Source: Nocardioides turkmenicus (GTDB lineage Bacteria; Actinomycetota; Actinomycetes; Propionibacteriales; Nocardioidaceae). From it: a stretch of 64,000 nt of DNA. A program made the position numbers and the translations under genes. Below the pieces are notes generated by a model. The model saw nothing but the letters and a program-made list of their open reading frames with translations. It was not told the DNA's origin and searched no databases. The stretch is taken from positions 62,001 to 126,000 of the forward strand of contig NZ_JAALAA010000006.1 of the NCBI RefSeq assembly GCF_011045035.1, read 5' to 3'. The stretch's first letter is position 1, and each line of letters starts with the position of its first letter. Of this stretch, positions 41,917 through 51,051 are shown in pieces.

Positions 41917-44280
41917 TCACTGGGAGATGAAGACGCGTTGGCGGCGCTGCGCCTCGGTGTCGGCATCGTCGGGTGCGGCCGGGCCGTCGAGGTCGATCCG
42001 CACCGTGTGCACGGTGCCTGTGAAGGCGTTGTAGACCGCGGCGTACTCGTCGCTGACCGGGGTGCCCAGGTCGACCCCGATGTCCAGCGTCTCGTCGAAG
42101 GAGAAGTAGTAGGGGATCGTCCGATCCACCCGGCCCTGGGCGACCTTGGCCCCGTCGACCACCAGGATCACGTCGCCGCCGAGGCCATGTCCGTCGCCGT
42201 CGTAGTGGAACTCCATCCGGATCTGGTGACGTCCGGGGGACAGCGCCTCCTGGGCCCTGACCGTGAAATGGGTCAGGTCGAAGTAGCTGTAGTCGTAGCG
42301 AACGCTGCCGTCGACGCAGTACAGCGACCAGCCTCCGAACCGGCCGCCCTGGGCCACGACGACTCCGGCGGCACCGGTCGCGGGCACCTCGACGTCAGCG
42401 GTGATGCTGTGGGAACGGTTCTTGACGTTGGGCGTGGTCTCCTCGGTGAACCGCCGCATGCCACCACGGTAGGTCACCGACCGGCGGTTGCCGAGCAGGT
42501 CGACGCGCCCGGCCAGCTTGGGGTTCTCCCGCTCCGTCACCCTGGGGTCGAGCGGGAACACCTGGTGCTTCGCGGCCTCGATGAGGAACAGCTCCTGCAG
42601 CTCGCGCAGCCGCTCCGGGTGCTCTGCGGCCAGGTCATGGGCCTGAGAGAAGTCGGTGTCGACGTGGTAGAGCTCCCAGACGTCGTCGCTGAACCGCCGT
42701 CCTCCCTCCGGGACCATCTCCCACGGGGTCCCGTGGCGGGTCACCGCCATCCAGCCCTCGTGGTAGATCCCACGGTTGCCGCACATCTCGAAGTACTGCG
42801 TACGCCGCCGCCCGGTCGCGTCGGCAGCGTCGAAGGTGTAGCGCATGCTCGTGCCCTCGACCGGCTGCTGCGCGACGCCCGCGACCGAGGTCGGCTGCGG
42901 GACGCCGGCACAGTCGAGGACCGTGGGCAGGATGTCGATGACGTGGTGGAACTGGTCCCGGATGCCGCCGCGGTCGGCGATGCCCTCCGGCCAGTGCACG
43001 ATCAGGCCGTCCCGGGTCCCACCGAAGTGGGAGGCGACCTGCTTGGTCCACTGGAACGGGGTGTTGAGCGCCAGCGCCCATCCGACGGGCGCGATCGGAT
43101 AGGTCTCCGGGCCGCCGATCAGGTCCAGGTCCGCGATCATCTCCTCGGGGTCGTCCACGAGGCCGTGGCCGAGCCGGTGCTCGACCGTGGTGCCGTCGAC
43201 GCCACCCTCACCCGATGCGCCGTTGTCGCCGAGCAGGTAGACGAACAGCGTGTTGTCCAGCTCGCCGAGCTCCTCGAGTGCGGCGACGAACCGTCCGACC
43301 TGCTGGTCGGCGTGCTCGGTGAACCCGGCGAAGGTCTCCATGAACCGCGCCGACAGCGCACGCTGTGTGTCGGAGAGCTCGTCCCAGTGGGGCACGCCGT
43401 CGGCCCAGCGTGCCAGTTCGGCGTCGGCCGGTGCCACGCCGAGCCGCTTCTGCTCGGCCAGCGTGCGCGCGCGCTGCTCGTCCCAGCCGTGGTCGAACTG
43501 ACCCTGGTACTTCTCGCGCCACTCCTGTGCTACGTGCAGCGGCGCGTGCGAGGCGCCGAGAGCAAGGTAGGTGAAGAACGGCCGGTCCGGGGTCAGGGTG
43601 CGCTGGGTCCGTACCCACTCGATCGCCCGGTCGGCGAGGTCCTCGGAGAGGTGGTATCCGTCCTCGGGTCGCCGGTCCGGCTCGACCGGCGTCGTGCCTT
43701 GGTACAGCAGCGGGTACCAGTGGTTCATCTCCGCCCCCATGAACCCGTAGAAGGTGTCGAACCCCTCGCCGGTCGGCCACCGGTCGAACGGGCCCACCGG
43801 GCTGATCTCGCGCGGCGGGGTCTGGTGCCACTTGCCGAAGGCAGCGGTGCTGTAGCCGTTGCCCTGCAGGATCTGGGCGATCGTCGCCGCGGACTGGGGT
43901 CGGAACCCGTTGTAGCCCGGGGCCGACGTGGCCATCTCGGTGGTGCCGCCCATCCCGACGGAATGGTGGTTCCGGCCGGTCATCAGAGCCTGGCGGGTCG
44001 GCGAGCACAGCGCCGTCACGTGGAAGCGGGAGTAGCGCAGGCCGCCGTCAGCCAGGTTCTCCGCTGTCGGCATCGTGCACGGGCCGCCGAACGCGCTGGA
44101 GGTTCCGTAGCCCAAGTCGTCCATGACGACGATCACGACGTTCGGAGCCGCCGGCGGGGGCGCGGTCGGGTGCACCGGTTCGAAGGCGGCGGTCTGATCC
44201 TCGATACCAAGCGCTGTGGCGACGACCTGTGCCTGGTCGGGCTCGGGCAGTACGTGCCGGTCGGCGTGGAAGAACGTCAC
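41917..44280 (-). CDS. Formylglycine-dependent arylsulfatase
   Basis: A 787-residue sulfatase with no signal peptide, so probably cytoplasmic. The metal/FGly region has VVIVVMDDLGYG (Asp pair), then CSPTRQALMTGRNHH with Cys92 as the FGly residue, and KWHQTP and GDNGASGEGG complete the active site. The C-terminal 200 residues form an extra beta domain. Length and motifs fit the AtsA group, not the roughly 500-residue choline sulfatase. The GTG at 44280 has GAGGAG 9 bases upstream. It is the first gene of the operon with FGE and the DUF202 pair. The substrate sulfate ester is unknown. Confidence 0.9.
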   Translation of the reverse strand: MTFFHADRHVLPEPDQAQVVATALGIEDQTAAFEPVHPTAPPPAAPNVVIVVMDDLGYGTSSAFGGPCTMPTAENLADGGLRYSRFHVTALCSPTRQALMTGRNHHSVGMGGTTEMATSAPGYNGFRPQSAATIAQILQGNGYSTAAFGKWHQTPPREISPVGPFDRWPTGEGFDTFYGFMGAEMNHWYPLLYQGTTPVEPDRRPEDGYHLSEDLADRAIEWVRTQRTLTPDRPFFTYLALGASHAPLHVAQEWREKYQGQFDHGWDEQRARTLAEQKRLGVAPADAELARWADGVPHWDELSDTQRALSARFMETFAGFTEHADQQVGRFVAALEELGELDNTLFVYLLGDNGASGEGGVDGTTVEHRLGHGLVDDPEEMIADLDLIGGPETYPIAPVGWALALNTPFQWTKQVASHFGGTRDGLIVHWPEGIADRGGIRDQFHHVIDILPTVLDCAGVPQPTSVAGVAQQPVEGTSMRYTFDAADATGRRRTQYFEMCGNRGIYHEGWMAVTRHGTPWEMVPEGGRRFSDDVWELYHVDTDFSQAHDLAAEHPERLRELQELFLIEAAKHQVFPLDPRVTERENPKLAGRVDLLGNRRSVTYRGGMRRFTEETTPNVKNRSHSITADVEVPATGAAGVVVAQGGRFGGWSLYCVDGSVRYDYSYFDLTHFTVRAQEALSPGRHQIRMEFHYDGDGHGLGGDVILVVDGAKVAQGRVDRTIPYYFSFDETLDIGVDLGTPVSDEYAAVYNAFTGTVHTVRIDLDGPAAPDDADTEAQRRQRVFISQ

Positions 44281-44387
44281 TATGGAATCTCCTCGAAGGC
44301 TGGGCGGGCCGAGTTGTGCCGGTCCGCTCGACTCATCGAGTCTCGGTCCAGGACGCTCTCGGCAGCAACGGCGAGTGGGCTAGTTCA

Positions 44388-44405
44388 GCGATAGCCGCTT
44401 GCTAT
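44388..44405. promoter_or_regulatory. Candidate LysR box upstream of the sulfatase operon
   Basis: ATAGC-cgctt-GCTAT at 44391-44405 is a perfect T-N11-A palindrome. It includes the 9-mer GCGATAGCC (44388-44396), which recurs at 45441-45449 in the other intergenic region flanking lysR. Confidence 0.5.
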
Positions 44406-44451
44406 GCCTTAGGGCACAGAGTGGAGAGAGGGCGAGGCGCCGGCTCGGTCG

Positions 44452-45357
44452 CTAGGTCTCGGCGGAGCAGGCTTTGACGCAGAAGTCGACGAAGCCCAAG
44501 GCCAGGTCGCTGGCCCTGCGCTTGCGCCAGATCACGTGTACTGACCGGCGAAGTGGCGGGTCGAGCGGTTGTACTCGCGCTCCCTTGACAGCGGCATCGT
44601 CGGCCATCGCCTGCGGCAGTACGGCGGCGCCTGCTCCTGCCAGGACCAGGGGTGCGACTGCTGCGAGGTGAGCCGTCTCGACGGCTACGTCCGTCGAGAG
44701 CCCCGCGGCCAGGAGTGGTTCGGCGACGATGCCCCGGAGCACGGTGCCGTCGGGCGTACACACCAGGCCCCGCTCCGAGAGATCGCCGATCGTGATGGAT
44801 TCCTTGTCGGCGCGGCCGACCGTCGGAGCCGATGTGGAATCCGGCGGGCATACGGCCATCATCTCGAGGTCGGCCAGCCACCGGCTTTCCAGAGTTCCGC
44901 CAGGAGGGGTCCCGTCGACGAGACCGAGCTCCGCGCCGCCCATTCGCACCGTTTCCAGCACGTCACCGTGCCATACCGGGTCGGCCACGGTGACCTGGAC
45001 GCGGGGATGCAGATCACGAAATTCGCCGATCAACCGTGCCAGTGGTTCGACGGCCCACAAGGTGTTCGTGATGATGGACAGGCGACCGAAACCGGCCTGG
45101 GACACGGCGCGCACCGCGCCACGCGCCACCTCAAACGATCGCAGGGACCGTCTGGCCGGCTCGAGCAGCGCCTCGCCAGCCGGAGTGAGTCGCACGCCCC
45201 GGCCGTGTCGATCGAAGAGCCGGGTGTCGAGATCTCGCTCGAGCCAGCCGATGGCGTTGGACAGCGACGGCTGCGCGATGGACAGTGCTTGGGCCGCCCG
45301 GGTGAAGCTTCCCAACTCGGCTACCGTCACGAAATACTCGAGGTGGCGCCTGTCCAT
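44452..45357 (-). CDS. LysR-family regulator
   Basis: A 301-residue protein. The winged HTH (YFVTVAELGSFTRAAQALSI, then QPSLSNAIGWLERDLDTRLF) is at residues 9-50, followed by the two-lobed effector domain (LWAVEPLARLIGEFRDLHP, VAPLVLAGAGAAVLPQAMA). The ATG at 45357 (MDRRHLEYFVTV) is the usual family start. It lies between the sulfatase operon (same strand) and a divergent BCCT gene, and a shared 9-mer in both flanking gaps suggests it controls both. Confidence 0.88.
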   Translation of the reverse strand: MDRRHLEYFVTVAELGSFTRAAQALSIAQPSLSNAIGWLERDLDTRLFDRHGRGVRLTPAGEALLEPARRSLRSFEVARGAVRAVSQAGFGRLSIITNTLWAVEPLARLIGEFRDLHPRVQVTVADPVWHGDVLETVRMGGAELGLVDGTPPGGTLESRWLADLEMMAVCPPDSTSAPTVGRADKESITIGDLSERGLVCTPDGTVLRGIVAEPLLAAGLSTDVAVETAHLAAVAPLVLAGAGAAVLPQAMADDAAVKGARVQPLDPPLRRSVHVIWRKRRASDLALGFVDFCVKACSAET

Positions 45358-45435
45358 GCGTGGAGCATAGTGCTTCGACGCGACGGGCGGTCCGAGCGTG
45401 ATGGTGACGGAGCGGGTCCTCATGGCCGGCGCCTA

Positions 45436-45450
45436 TGGCTGCGATAGCCA
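45436..45450. promoter_or_regulatory. Candidate LysR box between lysR and the BCCT gene
   Basis: TGGCT-gcgat-AGCCA is a 15-base inverted repeat containing GCGATAGCC, the word shared with the sulfatase upstream site. Confidence 0.5.
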
Positions 45451-45572
45451 ATCGAGGGGTTCGCCTGGGCGGATTCGTTGAGATCCTGTTCAAACCGAAG
45501 CGCACAGGCATCGTAACTAGCCAGATCTACGGAATGGCAACCGCGGGGCCGCTAAACCTGAGGGGTCGAGCT

Positions 45573-47513
45573 GTGAACGAGAAGCAAACTTCCATCCAGT
45601 CGCGTGACGAGGATGAAGGAAGACGTACCCGTCGCAGAGTCGGAGAGTCGTTGGGGAAGCTCGATCCGATGCGCCCGAAGTATCCCCATGACCGGCATCC
45701 AGTCCTGGTCCCGGGCATCTCCATCGATGAGCAACGGCGCCGCTACAGCGTCGACAAGCTCGTCTTCGCGATCGCCGGAGGGCTCACGGTCGCCTTCGTG
45801 ATCTGGGGCGTCGTGGCACCGGACAGTGTGGCCTCGGTCGCCCAGACCGCCTTCGACTGGTCCACTCGGAACGTCAGTTGGCTCTTCAACTCCGTTGCCG
45901 TCGTGGTGCTCGTCTCCCTGCTGGTACTGGCCTTCTCGCCCTACGGCAAGATTCCGCTCGGCAAGGACGGCGAGGAAGTGGAGTTCAGCACCTTCGCCTG
46001 GGTGGCGATGCTCTTCGCCGCAGGTATCGGGATCGGCGTCATCTTCTTCGGCCCGTCCGAGCCGCTGACCTACTTCACCGACCCACCGCCGCTCACCAAC
46101 GAGGCGGGGTCGGTCGAAGCGATGCACCGGGCGATGGCGCAGACGTACTTCCACTGGGGGTTCCATGCCTGGGCGATGTACGCGCTCGTCGGTGGCGCCG
46201 TCGCGTACTCCGCCTACCGCCGCGGCCGAAGCCTGCTGATGTCCTCGATCTTCCGTGATCTCTTCGGGGAGCGGCTCACCGAGGGCTTCGCCGGCAAGCT
46301 GATCGACATCCTCGCCATCGTCGCCACCCTCTTCGGCACCGCCGCAGCGCTCGGAATCGCAGCGATGCAGATCGGGACCGGCGTCAGCATCGTCACCGGG
46401 GCCGGTCAGCTGACGAACATCATGGTGGTCGGCATCCTGCTGCTGCTCACCGTGGCGTTCGTGATCTCGGCCGTCTCCGGTGTCGCCCGAGGCATCCGCT
46501 ACCTCTCGAGCATCAACATCGTGCTGACCATTGGCGTCGTCGGGCTGATCTTGGCCGTGGGGCCGACCCTGTTCCTGCTGAACTTCCTGCCATCGGCGCA
46601 GCTGGAGTACCTGGGCTCGCTCTTCGACCTGATGGGCCGCTCGCTGTCCTGGGGTGAGGAGACCCAGGAGTTCCAGTCGACCTGGACCGTGTACTACTGG
46701 GCGTGGTGGATCTCCTGGTCGCCGTTCGTCGGCATCTTCATCGCCCGCATCTCCCGGGGACGGACCATCCGACAGTTCCTTCTCGGCACGATCCTCATCC
46801 CCGCCACGCTGCTCTTCGTCGCCTTCGGTGTGATGGGCGGAACTGCGATGTCGATGTCCCAGGACGGCTCGCTCGCCGGCGACCTGACTCCGCCGCAGGT
46901 CTTCTTCGCGATGATCGACAACCTGCCGTACCTGGAGTGGCTGCCTTACCTGATCATCGTGGTGCTGGCCATCTTCTTCATCACCTCCGCTGACTCCGCG
47001 TCGGTGGTGATGGGGATGCTGTCGACCCGGGGACACCTGGAGCCGAGCCGCTGGGTGGTCGTCTTCTGGGGACTGGTGATGGCCGGCATCGCTGTGGTGA
47101 TGCTGCTGCTTGGAGACGCGACCGCCCTGGCAGGACTGCAGCAGCTGGTGATCGTCACCGCGGTGCCGTTCGCCCTGGTGATGCTCCTGATCATCGTGGC
47201 CTGGGCCCGCGACCTCACCACCGACCCGTACACCCTGCGGCACCGCTACGCCGACGCCGCGATCCGCAACGCCGTGCTCCAGGGTGTGGAGAGGTACGGC
47301 GACAACTTCGCCATCCAAGTGGTGGAGGCGAGCTGTCCCGAAGAGGGTGCCGGTGCGGAGGTCGACTCCACCGACGAGCGGTACACCGACTGGTACCAGC
47401 GCACCGACGAAGAGGGTCATCCGGTCGAGTACGACTTCGACTCGGGGAAGTGGGCCGACGGCTTCGACCCGGAGACTGGGGAGATGCCGGCCGTCCGCCC
47501 CGACGGTCCCTGA
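45573..47513 (+). CDS. BCCT-family transporter 1 (betaine/carnitine/choline type)
   Basis: A 646-residue, 12-segment secondary transporter. WTVYYWAWWISWSPFVGIFI and ARISRGRTIRQF are the BCCT signature, and AAGIGIGVIFFGPSEPL lies in TM3. The C-terminal tail of about 90 residues is acidic and cytoplasmic. The GTG at 45573 follows GAGGGG by 7 bases; an earlier in-frame ATG at 45435 lies in the regulatory region. It imports quaternary amines such as glycine betaine, carnitine or related compounds. It is divergent from lysR. Confidence 0.88.
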   Translation: MNEKQTSIQSRDEDEGRRTRRRVGESLGKLDPMRPKYPHDRHPVLVPGISIDEQRRRYSVDKLVFAIAGGLTVAFVIWGVVAPDSVASVAQTAFDWSTRNVSWLFNSVAVVVLVSLLVLAFSPYGKIPLGKDGEEVEFSTFAWVAMLFAAGIGIGVIFFGPSEPLTYFTDPPPLTNEAGSVEAMHRAMAQTYFHWGFHAWAMYALVGGAVAYSAYRRGRSLLMSSIFRDLFGERLTEGFAGKLIDILAIVATLFGTAAALGIAAMQIGTGVSIVTGAGQLTNIMVVGILLLLTVAFVISAVSGVARGIRYLSSINIVLTIGVVGLILAVGPTLFLLNFLPSAQLEYLGSLFDLMGRSLSWGEETQEFQSTWTVYYWAWWISWSPFVGIFIARISRGRTIRQFLLGTILIPATLLFVAFGVMGGTAMSMSQDGSLAGDLTPPQVFFAMIDNLPYLEWLPYLIIVVLAIFFITSADSASVVMGMLSTRGHLEPSRWVVVFWGLVMAGIAVVMLLLGDATALAGLQQLVIVTAVPFALVMLLIIVAWARDLTTDPYTLRHRYADAAIRNAVLQGVERYGDNFAIQVVEASCPEEGAGAEVDSTDERYTDWYQRTDEEGHPVEYDFDSGKWADGFDPETGEMPAVRPDGP

Positions 47514-47617
47514 AGAGGTCCCAGAGCGCAACCGAGTGCCCGCTGGATTTGGGTCGAGCTCACCCGGCTCGTGACGGTGCGCCGTCGCGGACCGACCTGC
47601 GGTCCGGCTTCCGCACC

Positions 47618-48253
47618 TCACTGATGTGTCCACGCGGGTTGGGCGACGTTGCCCACGCGCGTGTGCTGCCCCAGCAGCGCCACCTGCCGGAACTGCCAGA
47701 GGATCGCTCCGGTCGGCGCGTGGATCACCATGTCGTGACGCAGTGGCATCTGGAGCAGAGGGCTGCCGTCGGCGGCCGTTCGCCATCGCGGCACGGCGTC
47801 GTCGAGAAGCCGGTGCAACGGCACTGGGTGCAGGGAGTGAACCTCGACCGGATCACGGCGGGGCCGCCTGGGACGGTCGAGCACGACAACCACCGGGGTG
47901 ATGACGAAACCGGAGCCGGTGACGAAGTCGTCGAGAACGCCCGCGACCTCGGCACTGCTCGCTTGCAGACCGGCTTCTTCGTGAAGCTCGCGGAGTGCGG
48001 CCTCGACGGCGGTCTCGCCCTCCTCCACCCGGCCGCCGGGAAGCGCCCATTGACCGGCGTTCCGGCCGCCGAACGCGCGCTTGATGACCAGGACGCACGG
48101 TTCGCCGCGGTGCTCGAAGACGGTCAGCGCAACACCGGCGCGGCGTCGTACGCCGGATGTCGGTGGCGCGACGCGTGAGAACGCGGCGAGGTTGGCCCGC
48201 ATCGTGGCGGCGACAGCAGGGATCTCCTCGGAGAGCGGTCGAGCGGCCGTCAT
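47618..48253 (-). CDS. NUDIX hydrolase
   Basis: A 211-residue protein with the full NUDIX box (GGRVEEGETAVEAALRELHE then EAGL) near residues 80-103 and RRAGVALTVFEHRGEPCVLV before it. Layout and N-terminus resemble the CoA-pyrophosphatase group, which would suit the CoA-ester cluster, but the UPF0035 signature is not clear. The start overlaps the stop of the dual-HTH regulator (ATGA). Confidence 0.82.
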   Translation of the reverse strand: MTAARPLSEEIPAVAATMRANLAAFSRVAPPTSGVRRRAGVALTVFEHRGEPCVLVIKRAFGGRNAGQWALPGGRVEEGETAVEAALRELHEEAGLQASSAEVAGVLDDFVTGSGFVITPVVVVLDRPRRPRRDPVEVHSLHPVPLHRLLDDAVPRWRTAADGSPLLQMPLRHDMVIHAPTGAILWQFRQVALLGQHTRVGNVAQPAWTHQ

Positions 48254-49104
48254 GCCACGCGCCCGTCGGAGTCGACGAGCAGCTCGCGGTGCATGAAGTC
48301 GAGCAGGATCGCGCGCATGCGCTGCGGTGTCACGCCGGGCATGCCGGTCATCACCTGGATGCCGAGCCCGTCGGTGAGGGATGTGAAGCGCAAGGCGACC
48401 TCCTCGGCGTCGACGTCGCGGAAGACGCCTTGACGCTCGCCCCGTCGGATGATGCGGATCACCGTCTCCCGCCACCGTGCGTAGAAGTCGTTGTGGATCG
48501 GTCGCAGCTCAGGCCTGAGCGCGCTCTCGCACCAGAACTGCAGCCAGACCGACCACTCGTTGGCGATCGAGCCACCCGCGGGAACCTGGTTGTCGATCAG
48601 CCGCTCGAGCCGCTCGCGCGCGTCGTCGACGTCGCGGAGTGCGGCGTACTGGCGTTTGAACGTCTGCTCCACGCAGTAGCGCATCGCGGCCTCGAGGATC
48701 TCCTGCTTGCCCGGGAAGTAGTAGTGGACCGCGCCCGAGCTGGTGCCGCATGCGGCTGCGATGTCGGAGACGCGCACGGCGTGGTAGCCCTTCTCTGCGA
48801 TCAGCCGCCAAGCCTCCTCGAGGAAACGGCGTCGGCGTTCGTCGTCGCTGACGTCGTCGAACCGCTCCGCCGTGACGGGCTTCCGGTCCTGAGGTCCTTG
48901 GCCGTGCCCGTGGAGGAGCCAGTCGACCGACACGTCGCCGGCGCTGGCCATGCGCCCCAGCTCGTCCGTGCTGAAGCGGCGGACCCCGTTGAGCGACTTG
49001 GACAGCTTGGTGGGGTCGAGGCCGATGACCTGCGCGGCCTCGCGCTGTGTCGGCGCGATCCTGGAGACGACCTGTCTGATGCGGTCGTTTAGCTCAACTT
49101 CCAT
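48250..49104 (-). CDS. Regulator fusing an XRE-like HTH to a TetR protein
   Basis: A 284-residue protein. Residues 1-65 are an XRE-type HTH (PTQREAAQVIGLDPTKLSKS, LNGVRRFSTDELGRMA). A linker follows, then a complete TetR protein from about 85: HTH (YHAVRVSDIAAACGTSSGAV, HYYFPGKQEILEAAM) and a BetI-like C-terminal domain (SVWLQFWCESALRPELR). Single proteins with both HTH classes are uncommon. TAGATT 6 bases before the ATG suggests a leaderless mRNA. It sits between BCCT genes and overlaps a NUDIX gene. It probably represses itself and the BCCT2-acyl-CoA operon. Confidence 0.85.
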   Translation of the reverse strand: MEVELNDRIRQVVSRIAPTQREAAQVIGLDPTKLSKSLNGVRRFSTDELGRMASAGDVSVDWLLHGHGQGPQDRKPVTAERFDDVSDDERRRRFLEEAWRLIAEKGYHAVRVSDIAAACGTSSGAVHYYFPGKQEILEAAMRYCVEQTFKRQYAALRDVDDARERLERLIDNQVPAGGSIANEWSVWLQFWCESALRPELRPIHNDFYARWRETVIRIIRRGERQGVFRDVDAEEVALRFTSLTDGLGIQVMTGMPGVTPQRMRAILLDFMHRELLVDSDGRVA

Positions 49105-49110
49105 GGCGAG

Positions 49111-49139
49111 AATCTATCGCGCAATTGCGAATTGCGCAA
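49111..49139 (-). promoter_or_regulatory. Promoter of the dual-HTH regulator with an operator
   Basis: On the minus strand -35 TTGCGC (49139-49134) and -10 TAGATT (49116-49111) are 17 bases apart. The perfect palindrome GCGCAATT-GCG-AATTGCGC (49119-49137) spans the spacer. Further TTGC words occur at 49149-49157. Binding here would shut off the regulator's own gene and perhaps the divergent BCCT2 gene. Confidence 0.7.
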
Positions 49140-49359
49140 CTAGAGCAACTTGCGACTGGCTTAAGTCGGGAACCGATTCGATGGCGTCAAGTGACCGCGT
49201 GCTCCCTAGGCGTGAGGCTTTTCCGTGGGCCTGTTGACCTTTCGATGAGACCGTGGTCACAATGAACCGCAACAGCATGACTGGTGGATCAGTCAGATGT
49301 TGCGAACGGGCCGAGTTGGTCACCACGAGCCGCGTCAGTCGGCACACCTCGAGGGATTG

Positions 49360-51051
49360 ATGATGTTACGGAGCACCCGAAGCAAGGCAAGGGACAACGA
49401 TCCGGCCACAGACCATGATCCTGACGCCGGGCGCACGGGCGTCGACATGGCCGTCTTCATCCCGGCGGGCGGGCTCGCGCTGGGGTTTGTGCTCTGGGGC
49501 GCGCTGAAGCCGGCGAGTCTGGCGAGTGTCGCCGCTGGCTCGATGGAGCTCATCAGCGCAAACTTCGGGTGGTTCTTCATCCTGGCGACCAACGGGTTCC
49601 TGGTCTTCGCCATCTACCTCGCGATGAGCAGGTTCGGCAGCATCCGGCTCGGTCGCGACGGGGAGCGCCCCGAGTTCCGCACCGTCTCCTGGATCTCGAT
49701 GATGTTCGCCGCCGGTATCGGCATCGGCCTGATCTTCTACGGCGTCGCCGAGCCGATGAGCCACCTGATGTCACCGCCACCGGGCACCGCAGAGGCCGGC
49801 ACCGAGCAAGCCGCTCGCGTGGCGATGAACCAGACCTTCCTCCACTGGGGTCTGCACGGCTGGGCGATCTACGCGGTGGCCGGACTCGGCATGGCGTACT
49901 TCGGCTTCCGCAAGGGTCAGGGCAACCTCATCAGCTCCGCGTGCCGACCGGTGATCGGCAGCCGTTGCGACGGCCCCCTCGGGAAGCTGATCGATGGCAT
50001 GGCTGTCTTCGCAACGCTCTTCGGTGTGGTGCCGTCGCTGGGCCTGGGGGCGGTTCAGATCAACAGCGCCATGACCTCGCTGTGGGGCATCGAGAGCTCC
50101 ACCAGCATCGCGCTGGTCATTGTGTTCGCGATGGCGGCCGCGATGGTCCTCTCCGCCGTGACCGGGGTGAAGCGTGGCGTCCAGTTCCTCGCCAACGTGG
50201 CGATGGTGACCTCGGTGATTCTCGCGGTCTTCGTGCTCGTCGCCGGCCCAACCCGACACATCGCCGACAGCATGGTCGAGTCCTTCGGTGGCTACGTCAC
50301 CCAGATCGTGCCGATGAGCATCCGCACCGGAACCTTCTCGCAGGGCGAGTTCGTCAACGGCTGGACGGTCGCGTACTGGGTCTGGTGGATCGCGTGGGCC
50401 CCCTTCGTCGGCGCCTTCATCGCTCGCATCTCCCGCGGCCGCACCATCAAGGAGTTCGTCTGGGGTGTCCTGCTCATGCCGTCCGGTGTCAGCTTCGTGT
50501 GGTTCGTGATCTTCGGCGGCAGCGCTATGCACGCCCAGGTCACCGGCCAGGCCGACATCGCGGCGCGAGTGGCCGAGAGTCAGGCGAACGCCCTGTTCGC
50601 GCTGCTCGACCAGTATCCGGCAGCGAAGCTCGTGACCTTCGTGGTGATGTTCCTGGTCGCCCTCTTCTTCGTCTCCGGCATGGACGCCGCGGCGGTCGTG
50701 ATGGGCATCCTCTCTTCACGGGGAGCGCTCACGCCTCCTCGCTGGGTCGTCGTGTTCTGGGGTGTCGCCACGGGTGGCGCTGCCGCAGTGCTGCTGGTCG
50801 CGGGAGGGCTGGACGCCATGCAGCAGGCGATGCTGGTGATGGCTGCGCCGTTCACCCTGGTCATGATCGTGCTGTGCGTCGGCGTCATGAGGGCGCTCCG
50901 CGAGGAGGTCCCGGCCGGCGGGGCCGAGGCAGCGCCGCCTGCCGCGCGTCACAGGGACGACGCCGGCGTCGCTCCGGTCGTGACCGACCGTGACACCGTG
51001 CCGCACGAGCAGGCGTCGACGGCGGCCCTCGAGCCGGAGGTCGCGCGATGA
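49360..51051 (+). CDS. BCCT-family transporter 2
   Basis: A 563-residue, 12-segment transporter with WTVAYWVWWIAWAPFVGAFI, ARISRGRTIKEF and AAGIGIGLIFYGVAEPM. It shares the BCCT core with transporter 1 but differs clearly, so it is not a recent duplicate. GAGGG lies before the ATG at 49360 (a second ATG follows at once). The stop overlaps the SDR start (ATGA). As first gene of a catabolic operon it should import the compound that the CoA ligase activates. Confidence 0.88.
   Translation: MMLRSTRSKARDNDPATDHDPDAGRTGVDMAVFIPAGGLALGFVLWGALKPASLASVAAGSMELISANFGWFFILATNGFLVFAIYLAMSRFGSIRLGRDGERPEFRTVSWISMMFAAGIGIGLIFYGVAEPMSHLMSPPPGTAEAGTEQAARVAMNQTFLHWGLHGWAIYAVAGLGMAYFGFRKGQGNLISSACRPVIGSRCDGPLGKLIDGMAVFATLFGVVPSLGLGAVQINSAMTSLWGIESSTSIALVIVFAMAAAMVLSAVTGVKRGVQFLANVAMVTSVILAVFVLVAGPTRHIADSMVESFGGYVTQIVPMSIRTGTFSQGEFVNGWTVAYWVWWIAWAPFVGAFIARISRGRTIKEFVWGVLLMPSGVSFVWFVIFGGSAMHAQVTGQADIAARVAESQANALFALLDQYPAAKLVTFVVMFLVALFFVSGMDAAAVVMGILSSRGALTPPRWVVVFWGVATGGAAAVLLVAGGLDAMQQAMLVMAAPFTLVMIVLCVGVMRALREEVPAGGAEAAPPAARHRDDAGVAPVVTDRDTVPHEQASTAALEPEVAR

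Noticed and set aside
41917..44280. Choline sulfatase (BetC) for the sulfatase beside lysR and BCCT
   Set aside because: The protein is about 280 residues longer than BetC and has AtsA-type features, so choline sulfate remains only one possible substrate.
45435..45572. N-terminal extension of BCCT transporter 1 from the ATG at 45435
   Set aside because: It would cross the LysR box, has no ribosome site and does not look like protein. The GTG at 45573 has GAGGGG at the right distance.
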